Origin: Litchfieldia salsa
GTDB lineage: Bacteria > Bacillota > Bacilli > Bacillales > Bacillaceae_L
Assembly (NCBI RefSeq): GCF_900104555.1
Contig: NZ_FNJU01000001.1
Span: 620,001-684,000 of the forward strand
Reading direction: 5' to 3'
Length of the DNA stretch: 64,000 nucleotides
Within the stretch, counting starts at the first letter, position 1; every line of letters starts with the position of its first letter. The position numbers were made by a program, and so were the translations under genes. The notes under the pieces are model-generated. The model was not told where the DNA came from and did not search any database. It was given only the letters and a program-made list of their open reading frames with translations. Shown here piece after piece: positions 1 to 7,556 of this stretch.

Positions 1-809
1 CTCATACATAATCCTTTATTTTTCATTTGTGAAAAAGCTTCTTCTGCGGTTTGTCTTGTAATGGTCTTAGCCGTTAAATAAAACATTCGTTCAAGCTTGC
101 CTTCACCTATTGCTTTAACCGCTGGAAAGATGGTTGAAATCGTTTTTCCAATACCAGTAGGTGCATTTGCAAAAATAGTTTTTTCCTCTGAGATTGTCTT
201 ATAAATAGCACCAGCAAATTTTCGCTGACCCTCTCGGTACTTTTCAAAAGGAAACTGTAATTCTTTTATACTTTGATCTCTAAGATTTCGATGATTATGA
301 AGAAGAGATGCATATGGTGTATAATCCTTCACTAGATCTTTAACAAACCGTTCAAGCTCTTGAAAGGTAAAACTCTTTTGAAATTGTTTTTGCTCCTCTG
401 TCACCACTTGCACATAGGTTAACTGAACATTCATCTTTTTCAGATCATGATTCTTTGCATACATATAAGCATATACCTTTGCCTGTGCCCAATGTACAGG
501 AGATGTATCCTCTTCGATTCCGTTTAGATCCCTTGAGGTAGATTTAATCTCATCAATCAGAATCGTATCATCACGAAAAATCACCCCATCACATCGTCCT
601 TCAATCATAAACAACATCTCTTCATGTTCAATCTCTGTCTTCAGAAACAATTCCTTCTGATCATGTTCGTTATACGTACTTTGTATCGCTTTGTGAGCTT
701 TTGTTCCTTCAGTAAGCGTTGTTACCGTTCGAAATTTATTATCAATACTTCCACTACGAAATACATATTCAACTAATGAACGAACAGAGAGCTTTATTTC
801 GGTTCTCAT
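1..809 (-). CDS. ATP-dependent DNA helicase with N-terminal PD-(D/E)XK nuclease-like domain (partial)
   Basis: N-terminal 269 codons of a gene that runs off the left edge. My translation from the ATG at 809 gives a Cas4/PDDEXK-like region with Asp74 (GRCDG) and Glu87-x-Lys89 (IDEIKS), then a Walker A motif NAPTGIGKT around residues 215-223 and an XPD/DinG-type motif Ia region (FYLTAKTITRQ). This order, nuclease fold then DEAD_2 superfamily 2 helicase, matches the Bacillus DinG/XPD-like helicases fused to a Cas4-like domain. The role is probably DNA repair or resolution of unusual DNA structures in the cytoplasm. The cysteine near the edge (KGLCM) may be the first of the Fe-S cluster ligands known in this family, but the other ligands are outside the window. 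The start follows an AGGTGATAGGTGA ribosome binding region. The gene lies downstream of the sigma gene on the same strand, separated by a terminator. Confidence 0.8.
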   Translation of the reverse strand, partial: MRTEIKLSVRSLVEYVFRSGSIDNKFRTVTTLTEGTKAHKAIQSTYNEHDQKELFLKTEIEHEEMLFMIEGRCDGVIFRDDTILIDEIKSTSRDLNGIEEDTSPVHWAQAKVYAYMYAKNHDLKKMNVQLTYVQVVTEEQKQFQKSFTFQELERFVKDLVKDYTPYASLLHNHRNLRDQSIKELQFPFEKYREGQRKFAGAIYKTISEEKTIFANAPTGIGKTISTIFPAVKAIGEGKLERMFYLTAKTITRQTAEEAFSQMKNKGLCM

Positions 810-918
810 TTTATCACCTATCACCTAGATTCAATTAGTTATAATGGTACAGGGTTTGACCCTCGTACGCAAAGGGAAAATTGAGTAAGTGGTTTTCTTC
901 AAAAGAATGATCCTACAC

Positions 919-947
919 AAAAAAGACACCAACATAAAGATGGTGCC
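919..947 (-). terminator. Rho-independent terminator of the ECF sigma gene
   Basis: On the minus strand GGCACCA and TGGTGTC pair around a short loop and are followed by TTTTTT. It sits 16 nt after the stop of the sigma gene at 963. Confidence 0.75.
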
Positions 948-962
948 TAATTCCTTGCTAAT

Positions 963-1505
963 CTAGTACATCTCCCTCAACATTCGCTTTGCACGAAACA
1001 GTCTAGATTTAATCGTTGAAAGATTAATATTTAATCGATTCTCCATTTCTTTCAACGATTGGTCCTGAAAGTAGAAGAGCGTAATGACTTCTTGATATTT
1101 ATTGGGGAGCTGGTTTAATTTGTCCCTTAATTCCTCTTTTTCACAACCTGTCATAACCTCAGATTCTGGTGTACACATTTCCTGATCATTAAATCGCTCA
1201 ATCTCTTCATGAAGCATATCACGATGACGATTCCCTTTTCGTAAAAAATCAATACAATGATTGATCGCAATTCGATACATCCAGGAATGAAAGGAACACT
1301 CCCCTTTAAACTTTTCACGAGTGATATAACATTTTACAAGAATGTCATGTGCAAGGTCTTCTGCTAGATATCGATCTTTCACATAAGAAAGTGCCAATCT
1401 GTATAATCTCTGATTATATTCTTCATAAAGCTCATTCACTTTTGTTTCATTTGTCTGATGAGCAACATTCTCTAGAAGAATGGACTTATTATCTTTTGTT
1501 TTCAT
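963..1505 (-). CDS. ECF-family RNA polymerase sigma factor
   Basis: A 180-aa sigma-70 factor of the extracytoplasmic-function class. Region 2 is visible as LYEEYNQRLYRLALSYV, then AEDLAHDILVKCY (region 2.2-like) and FHSWMYRIAINHCIDFLRK (region 2.4). Region 4 follows in the C-terminal third: LRDKLNQLPNKYQEVI, then the helix-turn-helix SLKEMENRLNINLSTIKSRLFRAKRML. I prefer the ATG at 1505 to the upstream in-frame GTG at 1511: the ribosome binding site AAAGGGTGG is 9 nt before the ATG but only 3 nt before the GTG. No anti-sigma gene follows; the adjacent genes are a helicase and, upstream, an ABC operon. The exported protein at 1772-2983 could be a sensor, but it lacks a zinc-anti-sigma HXXXCXXC motif, so that link is not supported. 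The promoter has a perfect dyad over its -10. Confidence 0.9.
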   Translation of the reverse strand: MKTKDNKSILLENVAHQTNETKVNELYEEYNQRLYRLALSYVKDRYLAEDLAHDILVKCYITREKFKGECSFHSWMYRIAINHCIDFLRKGNRHRDMLHEEIERFNDQEMCTPESEVMTGCEKEELRDKLNQLPNKYQEVITLFYFQDQSLKEMENRLNINLSTIKSRLFRAKRMLREMY

Positions 1506-1645
1506 TAGCACAAACCACCCTTTCTGTCATAGAAATACTTGCTACATCAGACTCAGATCGACGTTTATCCTGCTCTATTCTGAAGCGTCCCTCTGATTTT
1601 GCCTCTTTCAAACTATTAAGATAAAAATTACCAAACTTTTCCTTT

Positions 1646-1682
1646 TAGTGTAATTTTACACTATTCGTGTTTTTTGTGTCAA
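1646..1682 (-). promoter_or_regulatory. Sigma-A-type promoter of the sigma gene with overlapping dyad operator
   Basis: On the minus strand TTGACA (1682-1677), an 18-nt spacer and TAAAAT (1658-1653) form a near-consensus promoter. A perfect 18-bp palindrome, TAGTGTAATTTTACACTA (1646-1663), covers the -10. This suggests control by a dimeric repressor instead of, or in addition to, ECF autoregulation. The repressor is unknown. Confidence 0.6.
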
Positions 1683-1728
1683 CAGAAAAAAGGAACATGC
1701 TCTATGTCTCATTCGACATACAGTCTTG

Positions 1729-1746
1729 GCACACGAGAACCGTCCC
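1729..1746 (+). repeat. Interspersed repeat copy (ACGAGAACCGTCCC core)
   Basis: GCACACGAGAACCGTCCC lies between the exported-protein gene and the sigma gene. It shares the 14-bp core with about 17 other copies in the window. A second, partial CGTCCC plus GACAC follows at 1751-1765. Confidence 0.75.
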
Positions 1747-1771
1747 GAAACGTCCCTTCTGACACTTCTTT

Positions 1772-2983
1772 TTAATTCACAAACATTTCATGAATGTATA
1801 GCTCGAAGTTACCCTCTCTTTTCGATGAATCTTTTAAAGCTATTTGACCTTTGAAAAGAATCTCACCTTTCAATACATCCGCAACAATGATATTCCCTGT
1901 CATATCAAACCTTGGACTCATTTGAGAGGAAACAATATATAATTTATCGTCTTTGACCGTTACTATTTGACCCTCAGCATTCAATTCTCCTAATATTGGG
2001 ATACTAAACGGTTTGCCTACTTGATCGTCTACTAAACTATAAGGAATCACTACGTACTTTTCGCCTTCCGATCTAATGAAATAAATAGTAGACCCATCAA
2101 AGAAACTAAGTTGGTTCTCATTTAAACTTAAATCTGGCACATTAATGACTTCTTTTTCTTTCGTTGCTAGGTTGTAGGAGATGATTTCTTGATCTATCTC
2201 TTCTTCTCTATATGATTCCATATCATCAATCACTTTTACTTCCGTTTTCACAAAAATAAGTTGCTCATTCGCTCTTGTAGGGTTTGACCCAATTAATTGT
2301 AAAGTAAAATATGTTTCACTTTGCCCTTGAGTTGGTGCCCCAATAATAGCTTCATGACTGCTTATTTTTTTATTCGCCAGATTAACTGTATAGATATGTT
2401 TTTCATCATAATTTTTTCTCATCACGTTATGTGTAATAATGAATAACTCTCCTTGAACTAGTTGTACATCTTCTACAAAAAGATGCTCTATTTCATTACC
2501 ACCTGGGACTGCTAACTTGAAGGAAGCTGTATGTCCCTCCTCTTTGTTTAGCACAGAAATAGTTAACTTATGATCTCTCGAACTAAACGAGCCATCTTCT
2601 ACATCTGCATAAGCCAAAAACTGATCGTCCTCAAAGTATAAGTTTACCCATGCAGTTTTTCCTCTCATAAAGGTCCGATATTCTTTCTGTAACTCCTTAA
2701 TTAAAGTAGGAGTATGTCCGAATACAAGATCTAAAAAAGAATGACTTTTGTAAGTAGAACCTCCTGCGGAGATATTCACGTTCGTATAGGCATAATACAT
2801 CGAGGAACTCTCTTCATAAGATCCCTCTAATACCAATGATTTTATCTCATCTTCATCACCGCTCTCGGTTTGAATCACAAACTCTGGGAATTGTTCCTTC
2901 GACAGGGCAGAATTTACAAAGAACGTTCCAATGCTAATCACAATAACAGCGACGATAGCCGTCAGTTTCCAGTATTTTTTCAT
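1772..2983 (-). CDS. Exported/membrane-anchored protein of unknown function, last gene of the ABC operon
   Basis: A 403-aa protein that I do not recognise. Residues 8-28 (TAIVAVIVISIGTFFVNSALS) form an uncleaved-looking signal anchor with no lipobox cysteine. The remainder is hydrophilic and beta-rich, with short repeated strands ending in Tyr/Ile-Val (for example GSTIYFIRSEGEKYVVIPYSL), which would suit a beta-propeller-like extracellular domain. It follows the permease gene by 12 nt and has its own strong site AGGAGGG seven bases before the ATG, so it is almost certainly co-transcribed with the GntR-ATPase-permease genes. Exported proteins of this kind are common fourth genes in GntR-ABC (YtrA-like) operons and are often annotated as ABC-associated. 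Its function, whether sensor, substrate or partner of the permease, is not shown by the sequence. Confidence 0.75.
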   Translation of the reverse strand: MKKYWKLTAIVAVIVISIGTFFVNSALSKEQFPEFVIQTESGDEDEIKSLVLEGSYEESSSMYYAYTNVNISAGGSTYKSHSFLDLVFGHTPTLIKELQKEYRTFMRGKTAWVNLYFEDDQFLAYADVEDGSFSSRDHKLTISVLNKEEGHTASFKLAVPGGNEIEHLFVEDVQLVQGELFIITHNVMRKNYDEKHIYTVNLANKKISSHEAIIGAPTQGQSETYFTLQLIGSNPTRANEQLIFVKTEVKVIDDMESYREEEIDQEIISYNLATKEKEVINVPDLSLNENQLSFFDGSTIYFIRSEGEKYVVIPYSLVDDQVGKPFSIPILGELNAEGQIVTVKDDKLYIVSSQMSPRFDMTGNIIVADVLKGEILFKGQIALKDSSKREGNFELYIHEMFVN

Positions 2984-2995
2984 TATAAACCCTCC

Positions 2996-3829
2996 TTATA
3001 CGGTGATCTTTTTTGTTAATAAGAATCCACTCGTCCAAATAGATGCTGCTAGTACAATTAACCCAAACACGATTTCAAGGATAAATAATTCAATCGGATA
3101 GAAAAACCCATGAAAAACAAATGCTTGTAATAGTAATGGTGAAATTGTAAGGATTACAGCGACTGCTATATAAATAAGTCCAGCAAAAATCCCTTTCCAC
3201 CTGAAACTTCTTTCCATTAGGATCGCAGTAAATAAAATGGCAACAGCTAATAATCCTGCTCCATAATATACAATAAGCTCAATCATACTACTTGGAATAA
3301 TGATCGATAATTCCGGAATTCTAGTGACAATTTCGCTTACTGTCAAATCTGCCCTGAATTCTTTAGGTACCATACTTTTCATAACCAAGTTCTCAATCGG
3401 TAGTAGAACTAGTTGAAATGCAATCAACCCAAATGTCATGATCATGATATTGGTAATTTTCGCATAAAAGATATTCAACCTTGTTGTTGGAAGCATTAAT
3501 AATCGGTATATAAATGTATTTTTCCCCATCCAATCTCGATACCAAATAAGAAAAATGTAGAAACCTACACCAGCGATGCATAATGCAATTGGACCAATAA
3601 ACCACACACTATATACAACTTCTAAAAAACTCATTTGACCGTAACTTTCCAGAAACTCCGCTTTAGGCATCATCTCTTTATAAATCATTTCATTCGCCCT
3701 GTTTAAATAACTTTTTGATTGCACAATCACTCCGACAATCTGCACAATAAATGTTATTGCTAGTAGAACTGCAAATAGTTTTCCAATACGATTAAACTCA
3801 AAATTTACTAGTTTCAAGTAATTACTCAT
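2996..3829 (-). CDS. ABC transporter permease (ABC-2-like, YtrC/D type)
   Basis: A 277-aa integral membrane protein with about six hydrophobic segments: near residues 15-38, 75-97, 128-150, 185-207, 215-238 and 245-270. The first is followed by a 35-45-residue extracytoplasmic loop. This layout fits an ABC-2-type exporter permease. Its start codon overlaps the stop of the ATPase gene (ATGA at 3826-3829), indicating translational coupling and a shared complex. The operon encodes one ATPase and one permease, so a homodimeric 2:2 transporter is likely. Related GntR-controlled operons in Bacillus respond to cell-wall antibiotics or acetoin-linked conditions; no substrate can be read from this sequence. 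Confidence 0.8.
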   Translation of the reverse strand: MSNYLKLVNFEFNRIGKLFAVLLAITFIVQIVGVIVQSKSYLNRANEMIYKEMMPKAEFLESYGQMSFLEVVYSVWFIGPIALCIAGVGFYIFLIWYRDWMGKNTFIYRLLMLPTTRLNIFYAKITNIMIMTFGLIAFQLVLLPIENLVMKSMVPKEFRADLTVSEIVTRIPELSIIIPSSMIELIVYYGAGLLAVAILFTAILMERSFRWKGIFAGLIYIAVAVILTISPLLLQAFVFHGFFYPIELFILEIVFGLIVLAASIWTSGFLLTKKITV

Positions 3830-4515
3830 CTTTGATACACCTCTCTCATCACATCAATGACAGACTTACCCTCGTTTTCACGTTTTTCTTCTGCACTAAA
3901 TTCCTTTGTCACAACACCGTTATCTAATAGAACAACCTTATCAATTAAATGCTCGATATCGCCTACTTCATGTGTAGTAATGATTACCCCGCGATTTTCA
4001 ATCAAATGACTTGTGAACACATTTGCAATTTCTTCTCGACTAAACATGTCAATTCCCGAGAATGGTTCATCCATTAACACATAATCCACATCAAGGGCTA
4101 ATCCAAGTAATAGATTGACCTTTGCTGTATTTCCTTTTGATAAAGAAGAGATTCTATCATTTAAATTTAATCTGAAAAAACCTAGTATTTCTGTCGCCCG
4201 TTTCTGATTCCAACACGTATAAAAATCATTCATAAACTCCATTGCCTCTACTATTTTCATCTGTGGGAGCATTGTAATGGCATCGGGAATAAAAGTAATT
4301 TTTTCAAATGAGTGTTTATCTAACGGTTTCCCATCGATTAATATCTGTCCATTATTAATCGGTGTAAGTGCCATAATTGCATTTAAGATTGTCGTCTTTC
4401 CAACCCCATTTATTCCTATTAAACAAGTAATTTCACCCTTGTTTGCAGTAAACGATACACCTTTTAATATTTGCTTGCGTCCAAATCTCTTTTCAACCTC
4501 TATTACTTCAATCAT
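3826..4515 (-). CDS. ABC transporter ATP-binding protein (YtrB-like)
   Basis: A 229-aa nucleotide-binding subunit. Walker A is GINGVGKTT (about residues 34-42), the signature is the degenerate SLSKGNTAK rather than LSGGQ, Walker B is DYVLMDEPFSGID, and the switch histidine is in ITTHEV. A shortened C-terminus and an LSKGN signature are typical of the YtrB/CcmA-like exporter ATPases. The preceding GntR gene ends 3 nt upstream, and AGGAGG lies before the ATG. The product acts on the cytoplasmic face with the overlapping permease. It probably powers efflux or a regulatory cycle rather than uptake, because there is no solute-binding protein with a lipobox in the operon. Confidence 0.88.
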   Translation of the reverse strand: MIEVIEVEKRFGRKQILKGVSFTANKGEITCLIGINGVGKTTILNAIMALTPINNGQILIDGKPLDKHSFEKITFIPDAITMLPQMKIVEAMEFMNDFYTCWNQKRATEILGFFRLNLNDRISSLSKGNTAKVNLLLGLALDVDYVLMDEPFSGIDMFSREEIANVFTSHLIENRGVIITTHEVGDIEHLIDKVVLLDNGVVTKEFSAEEKRENEGKSVIDVMREVYQR

Positions 4516-4518
4516 GTT

Positions 4519-4899
4519 TTAAGCCTCCTTATCATCGTTAGCGATGTACTTTACTCTAACCAAATCAAGCAGTTCGTCGACTGGTACATTAATCGACCGA
4601 ACAGATGTCACAAACACGTCAACTGCCTCTACAAGCAGCTCCTCCCTCACCATACCTAATACCTTGTTATCTGTCGTAATTTTACTTGGATGATTTTTCT
4701 CCGTATAAATCAATCCTTGTTCCTCCATTTCTTTGTACGCTCTTTGCGCGGTATTAGGATTCACTTTCATCCTATTGGCCAACTCCCGTCTCGACGGAAT
4801 TTCCTCTCCAGGCTTCAATTCACCAATAGCAATCTTCTCTTTAAAATAACGAACAATCTGTAAATAGACCGGATCACGATTATTAAAATTCACATTCAT
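4519..4899 (-). CDS. GntR-family transcriptional repressor (YtrA subfamily)
   Basis: A 126-aa regulator with the winged helix of the GntR family: YLQIVRYFKEKIAIGELKPGEEIPS, then the recognition part RRELANRMKVNPNTAQRAYKEMEEQGLIYT. The C-terminal part is short (about 50 residues), which is the mark of the YtrA subfamily and leaves no room for an FCD or UTRA ligand domain. It is the first gene of a four-gene operon (regulator, ATPase, permease, exported protein), with AGGAG upstream. An inverted repeat overlaps its promoter, so autorepression is likely. YtrA-like repressors are known to control their own ABC operons. The inducer is not evident. Confidence 0.9.
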   Translation of the reverse strand: MNVNFNNRDPVYLQIVRYFKEKIAIGELKPGEEIPSRRELANRMKVNPNTAQRAYKEMEEQGLIYTEKNHPSKITTDNKVLGMVREELLVEAVDVFVTSVRSINVPVDELLDLVRVKYIANDDKEA

Positions 4900-4930
4900 C
4901 TAAACAACTCCTATATGACATTCGAAGTGT

Positions 4931-4992
4931 GTGTATTAACTAGTTCATACACTATACACTGTATTATATGGTTAATACACTAAACTTGTCAA
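4931..4992 (-). promoter_or_regulatory. Consensus promoter and inverted-repeat operator of the GntR-ABC operon
   Basis: Minus-strand TTGACA (4992-4987), an 18-nt spacer and TATAAT (4968-4963) match the sigma-A consensus exactly. A 10-bp inverted repeat, GTGTATTAAC (4931-4940) and GTTAATACAC (4971-4980), places one arm in the spacer and one just downstream of the -10. Further TACACT half-sites lie at 4948-4953 and 4955-4960. The half-sites resemble the AGTGTA/TACACT operators known for YtrA, but the spacing here differs. Confidence 0.75.
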
Positions 4993-5020
4993 ACTACTTT
5001 TTTATTTTTCATGAATCAAC

Positions 5021-5058
5021 AAAAGCACCCTATAGAACAAGCTTTAAGGGTGCTTTTT
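5021..5058 (-). terminator. Terminator of the DUF3298-type gene
   Basis: AAAAGCACCC (5021-5030) and GGGTGCTTTTT (5048-5058) form a 10-bp stem. On the minus strand it ends in a T-rich tail after the gene at 5098. Confidence 0.75.
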
Positions 5059-5097
5059 GTTATAAATATCATTAAGTTTTTAATACAAAGAATTTGT

Positions 5098-5718
5098 TTA
5101 ATCATTAACCGCCATTCTTCCAAGCGGACCATTTTCATCAATGATATCTTGTAAATCATATACTGAAATTGGAAACATTGGGAAACCGTAGACATAGGGA
5201 GTGAGGTCGTATAGTTGAAAGTAGATGACAAGTGCTTTGTCTGCAATGTAAAAGTCTTGATTTGGTTGAATGGTTGTGAAGTTATTAAGAACCGGGATAT
5301 CACGTTCTTCTATCTGTGCTTTTATGAGAGTTGAGATTTTAGTTACATATTCACTTCCTGGCTTAAACAAATCTTTAAGCTCACATAACTTTCTCTTTTT
5401 CAAATCGAACGTTAACGAGGTTATATATGTCATTCCATGGGCAGCTTGCTGATGATACGTATAATTAGAGAGTGAAAGGCTTAGAACTTCACGCTGATTG
5501 TTTTTAATTTCATATAAACCATGCATTTCATCCACTGTTGTCGGCATTTCCCCGACTTGCTTATTGATGAGTTGCTGTTCTTCATGAACAATGGATTGAT
5601 TGATGAACTTTTCAAATGCTCTATCATACATTCCAAATACATGGGGATAGAAAACGTTCTTTTTCGACCCCCTACTAACTTTCGCCGTTTTAATCTTTAC
5701 TGGAAAAAAATGACTCAC
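5098..5718 (-). CDS. DUF4163/DUF3298 domain protein (RsiV/PdaC-like fold), no signal peptide
   Basis: A 206-aa protein. The N-terminal half (KVSRGSKKNVFYPHVFG...FEKFINQSIVHEEQQLI...YEIKNNQREVLSLSLSNYTYH) matches the pattern of DUF4163, and the C-terminal half (TYITSLTFDLKKRKLCELKDLFKPG...FYIADKALVIYFQLYDLTPYVYGFPMFPI) matches DUF3298. The pair also occurs in the extracytoplasmic part of the lysozyme-sensing anti-sigma factor RsiV and in the deacetylase PdaC. Here it stands alone with no membrane segment or export signal, so its location is uncertain. The start is a GTG with AAGGGTGG six nucleotides upstream. It is a single-gene unit with its own terminator. Its function is not known; binding of a peptidoglycan-related ligand is only an analogy. 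Confidence 0.75.
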   Translation of the reverse strand: MSHFFPVKIKTAKVSRGSKKNVFYPHVFGMYDRAFEKFINQSIVHEEQQLINKQVGEMPTTVDEMHGLYEIKNNQREVLSLSLSNYTYHQQAAHGMTYITSLTFDLKKRKLCELKDLFKPGSEYVTKISTLIKAQIEERDIPVLNNFTTIQPNQDFYIADKALVIYFQLYDLTPYVYGFPMFPISVYDLQDIIDENGPLGRMAVND

Positions 5719-5865
5719 CTAAATCCACCCTTTGTCTTTTTACTTCACTTTATTCCAACTTTAGGTAAAGGTACCAAAAGAAAATAATGCTTAGGCTTTT
5801 TAAACATAGAAAGGGTGTTAAAAAGGACTAGCTTATCCTAACAATCATCTAATGACTATATTGTT

Positions 5866-5991
5866 TCAATTATTAGATTTAGGGTTCCAATATTTTTCAT
5901 TGCCTGTAAAAGACTCTGATAAATAGATTGAAAACGTCTCATCCTTTTCACCTTTTGAAAATAATGTAATAAAGTGTAGTAAGCCATTCAT
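5866..5991 (-). CDS. Possible 41-aa small protein
   Basis: A short open frame read on the minus strand from the ATG at 5991. AAGGGGTG lies about six nucleotides upstream. It encodes an N-terminus MNGLLHFITLFSKGEKDETF and a C-terminus ending YWNPKSNN, with a stop at 5866. I do not recognise it. The ribosome binding site and the amphipathic, non-random composition are the only support. It fills most of the otherwise featureless gap between 5719 and 6126. Confidence 0.35.
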   Translation of the reverse strand: MNGLLHFITLFSKGEKDETFSIYLSESFTGNEKYWNPKSNN

Positions 5992-6126
5992 TTTAAACAC
6001 CCCTTAAATTTGATGTTATGTTAATTATCATAATATTCTAAATAAAGGTGCAAGTCAATAGTTTTCTTTTTTTCTAACAATCAATGTTATATTTCATTCC
6101 ATTTAAAACTTTTTTTGAATAAAAAA

Positions 6127-6151
6127 AAGCGTTGGATCCACTCCAACGCTT
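6127..6151 (-). terminator. Terminator overlapping the stop codon of the SEC-C gene
   Basis: AAGCGTTGGA (6127-6136) and TCCAACGCTT (6142-6151) form a perfect 10-bp stem. On the minus strand it is followed by eight T residues. The upstream arm overlaps the stop codon. Confidence 0.8.
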
Positions 6152-7370
6152 ACTTCATACAACACTTCTTATATTTCTTACCACTACCACAAACGCACGG
6201 ATCATTACGCCCTACTTTTGTATAGTCTTTAATATTAATGACATTTGACTTCGCTAGTTTTGGCTCATTAGTTGGAATATTTAATGGATGTAAATGTTTT
6301 TTTTCTTTTTGTGATAGCTCATTAGGAGTATGTCCTTTTAACACCCATTGTCTCGTATTATTAGACACATTCACGATACGCTCTGTTAACTGCTGTAGAA
6401 ATTCAAATGACGGAAACTCAAATAGTTCTTGCAGATAATCCATGACAGCTGTAGGATTCACTTCATTATTGATAATGTAAATTAATTCTGATGCGATTTT
6501 ATTTTTATCATGATCTGTTAGATCATATCCTTCTTTCAAAAACTGAAATAAACGTTCCATTTCTTTCGAGAAATCAACATATCCTGGCTTACTAGCTTGG
6601 ATTAGCTCCTTCTTTGTAAAAGGATAATAATCGATTGTTTTCCTACTCTGTTGTTCATCTAGAATTTCTCCACCGTTAAATATTTCGTAGGCTGTTAGCT
6701 TATAAGGACTATACTTTACTTGATTATAATAGTCACATGCAACAGAAACGATATTCATATAATCAGCGACTTTTACTTCACTCTTCATGAGACTCTCTGT
6801 TTTCTTAATAGCAAGAGAAGTTTCAATGACTCCGTAGAAATAAACCATCCCGAAAGTTAACTGTATCCATCCGGTATTCCGGTCAATCACCGTTTGTATT
6901 TCATTTCGATCAAAGGTTTCGAAAAGCCCCGCTAGTTCCGGTGGCATCGTTAATAGCTTGCGATCTCCATCCTTAACAGGATAGGCAAGTCCATATTTCA
7001 ATAGCGCTTCAGCTTTCTTAATCGGAAAATCTTGATCGACAACCACATATCCACTATTCTTCATTTCCTGTAATAGATCGTAACGTTCTTGGTCTAAAAG
7101 CAATATGATTTGCTTAAAATGAGCAGGAATTGCCTCTTCAAGTACGTCAGCAAGCTCAGCTTTTTTGAGCTTACTTACTCCAGATATATTCAGGTTTTTT
7201 CGTATGTCATCAAGCTCAGTCTTCGTCAACAAACTTAACATATTTCCAAGTTCAAATGACGGAAAACTCTTCCTCCAAAACCGAGTCTCTCTCATTAATT
7301 CTGCCTTCTTAGTCTGGGCTTTTGAATACTTTAATGCTCTAAGTAGCATTCCTTCTAATTTTTTTTCCAT
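6150..7370 (-). CDS. SEC-C zinc-motif protein with SAP/Rho-N-like helices
   Basis: A 406-aa cytoplasmic protein ending in the SEC-C zinc-binding motif GRNDPCVCGSGKKYKKCC, the same Cys-x-Cys-x8-Cys-Cys module found at the end of SecA. Near residues 35-75 there is a helical segment, LSLLTKTELDDIRKNLNISGVSKLKKAELADVLEE, that resembles a SAP/Rho N-terminal nucleic-acid-binding fold. The rest is alpha-helical and unassigned. I place the start at the ATG at 7370, preceded by AAAGGAG. The longer in-frame reading from a TTG at 7412 has no ribosome binding site and runs through an interspersed repeat, so those 14 codons are unlikely to be used. It is a single-gene unit with its own terminator; its role is unknown. 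Confidence 0.8.
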   Translation of the reverse strand: MEKKLEGMLLRALKYSKAQTKKAELMRETRFWRKSFPSFELGNMLSLLTKTELDDIRKNLNISGVSKLKKAELADVLEEAIPAHFKQIILLLDQERYDLLQEMKNSGYVVVDQDFPIKKAEALLKYGLAYPVKDGDRKLLTMPPELAGLFETFDRNEIQTVIDRNTGWIQLTFGMVYFYGVIETSLAIKKTESLMKSEVKVADYMNIVSVACDYYNQVKYSPYKLTAYEIFNGGEILDEQQSRKTIDYYPFTKKELIQASKPGYVDFSKEMERLFQFLKEGYDLTDHDKNKIASELIYIINNEVNPTAVMDYLQELFEFPSFEFLQQLTERIVNVSNNTRQWVLKGHTPNELSQKEKKHLHPLNIPTNEPKLAKSNVINIKDYTKVGRNDPCVCGSGKKYKKCCMK

Positions 7371-7394
7371 TTGAATCTCCTTTTCAAAAACATA

Positions 7395-7405
7395 GGGACG
7401 GTTCT
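7395..7405 (-). repeat. Short partial copy of the interspersed repeat
   Basis: GGGACGGTTCT in the reverse orientation, immediately upstream of the SEC-C gene start. It is truncated relative to the full copies, and the bases after it diverge. Confidence 0.55.
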
Positions 7406-7487
7406 TGAACAAACCTTACAAGCTAAATATTATAACATAGATTGATAGAATTTGTATGTTGCCGCCTTGTTTCAACACCAAAAAAGC

Positions 7488-7512
7488 CATGAATATTTTG
7501 GCTATATTCATG
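7488..7512 (-). terminator. Terminator downstream of allantoinase
   Basis: CATGAATAT (7488-7496) pairs with ATATTCATG (7504-7512). On the minus strand a GGCTTTTTT tail follows. Confidence 0.7.
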
Positions 7513-7556
7513 ACTCTTAACTCAATATTAGTTTTGAATTAGTAGACTATAAAAGC

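Noticed and set aside
1772-2983. Calling the exported protein an anti-sigma factor for the adjacent ECF sigma
   Set aside because: It belongs to the ABC operon by spacing, is much larger than usual anti-sigma factors and has no cytoplasmic sigma-binding domain before the membrane segment.
7371-7412. N-terminal extension of the SEC-C protein from a TTG at 7412
   Set aside because: It is encoded in an interspersed repeat and has no ribosome binding site. AAAGGAG precedes the ATG at 7370.
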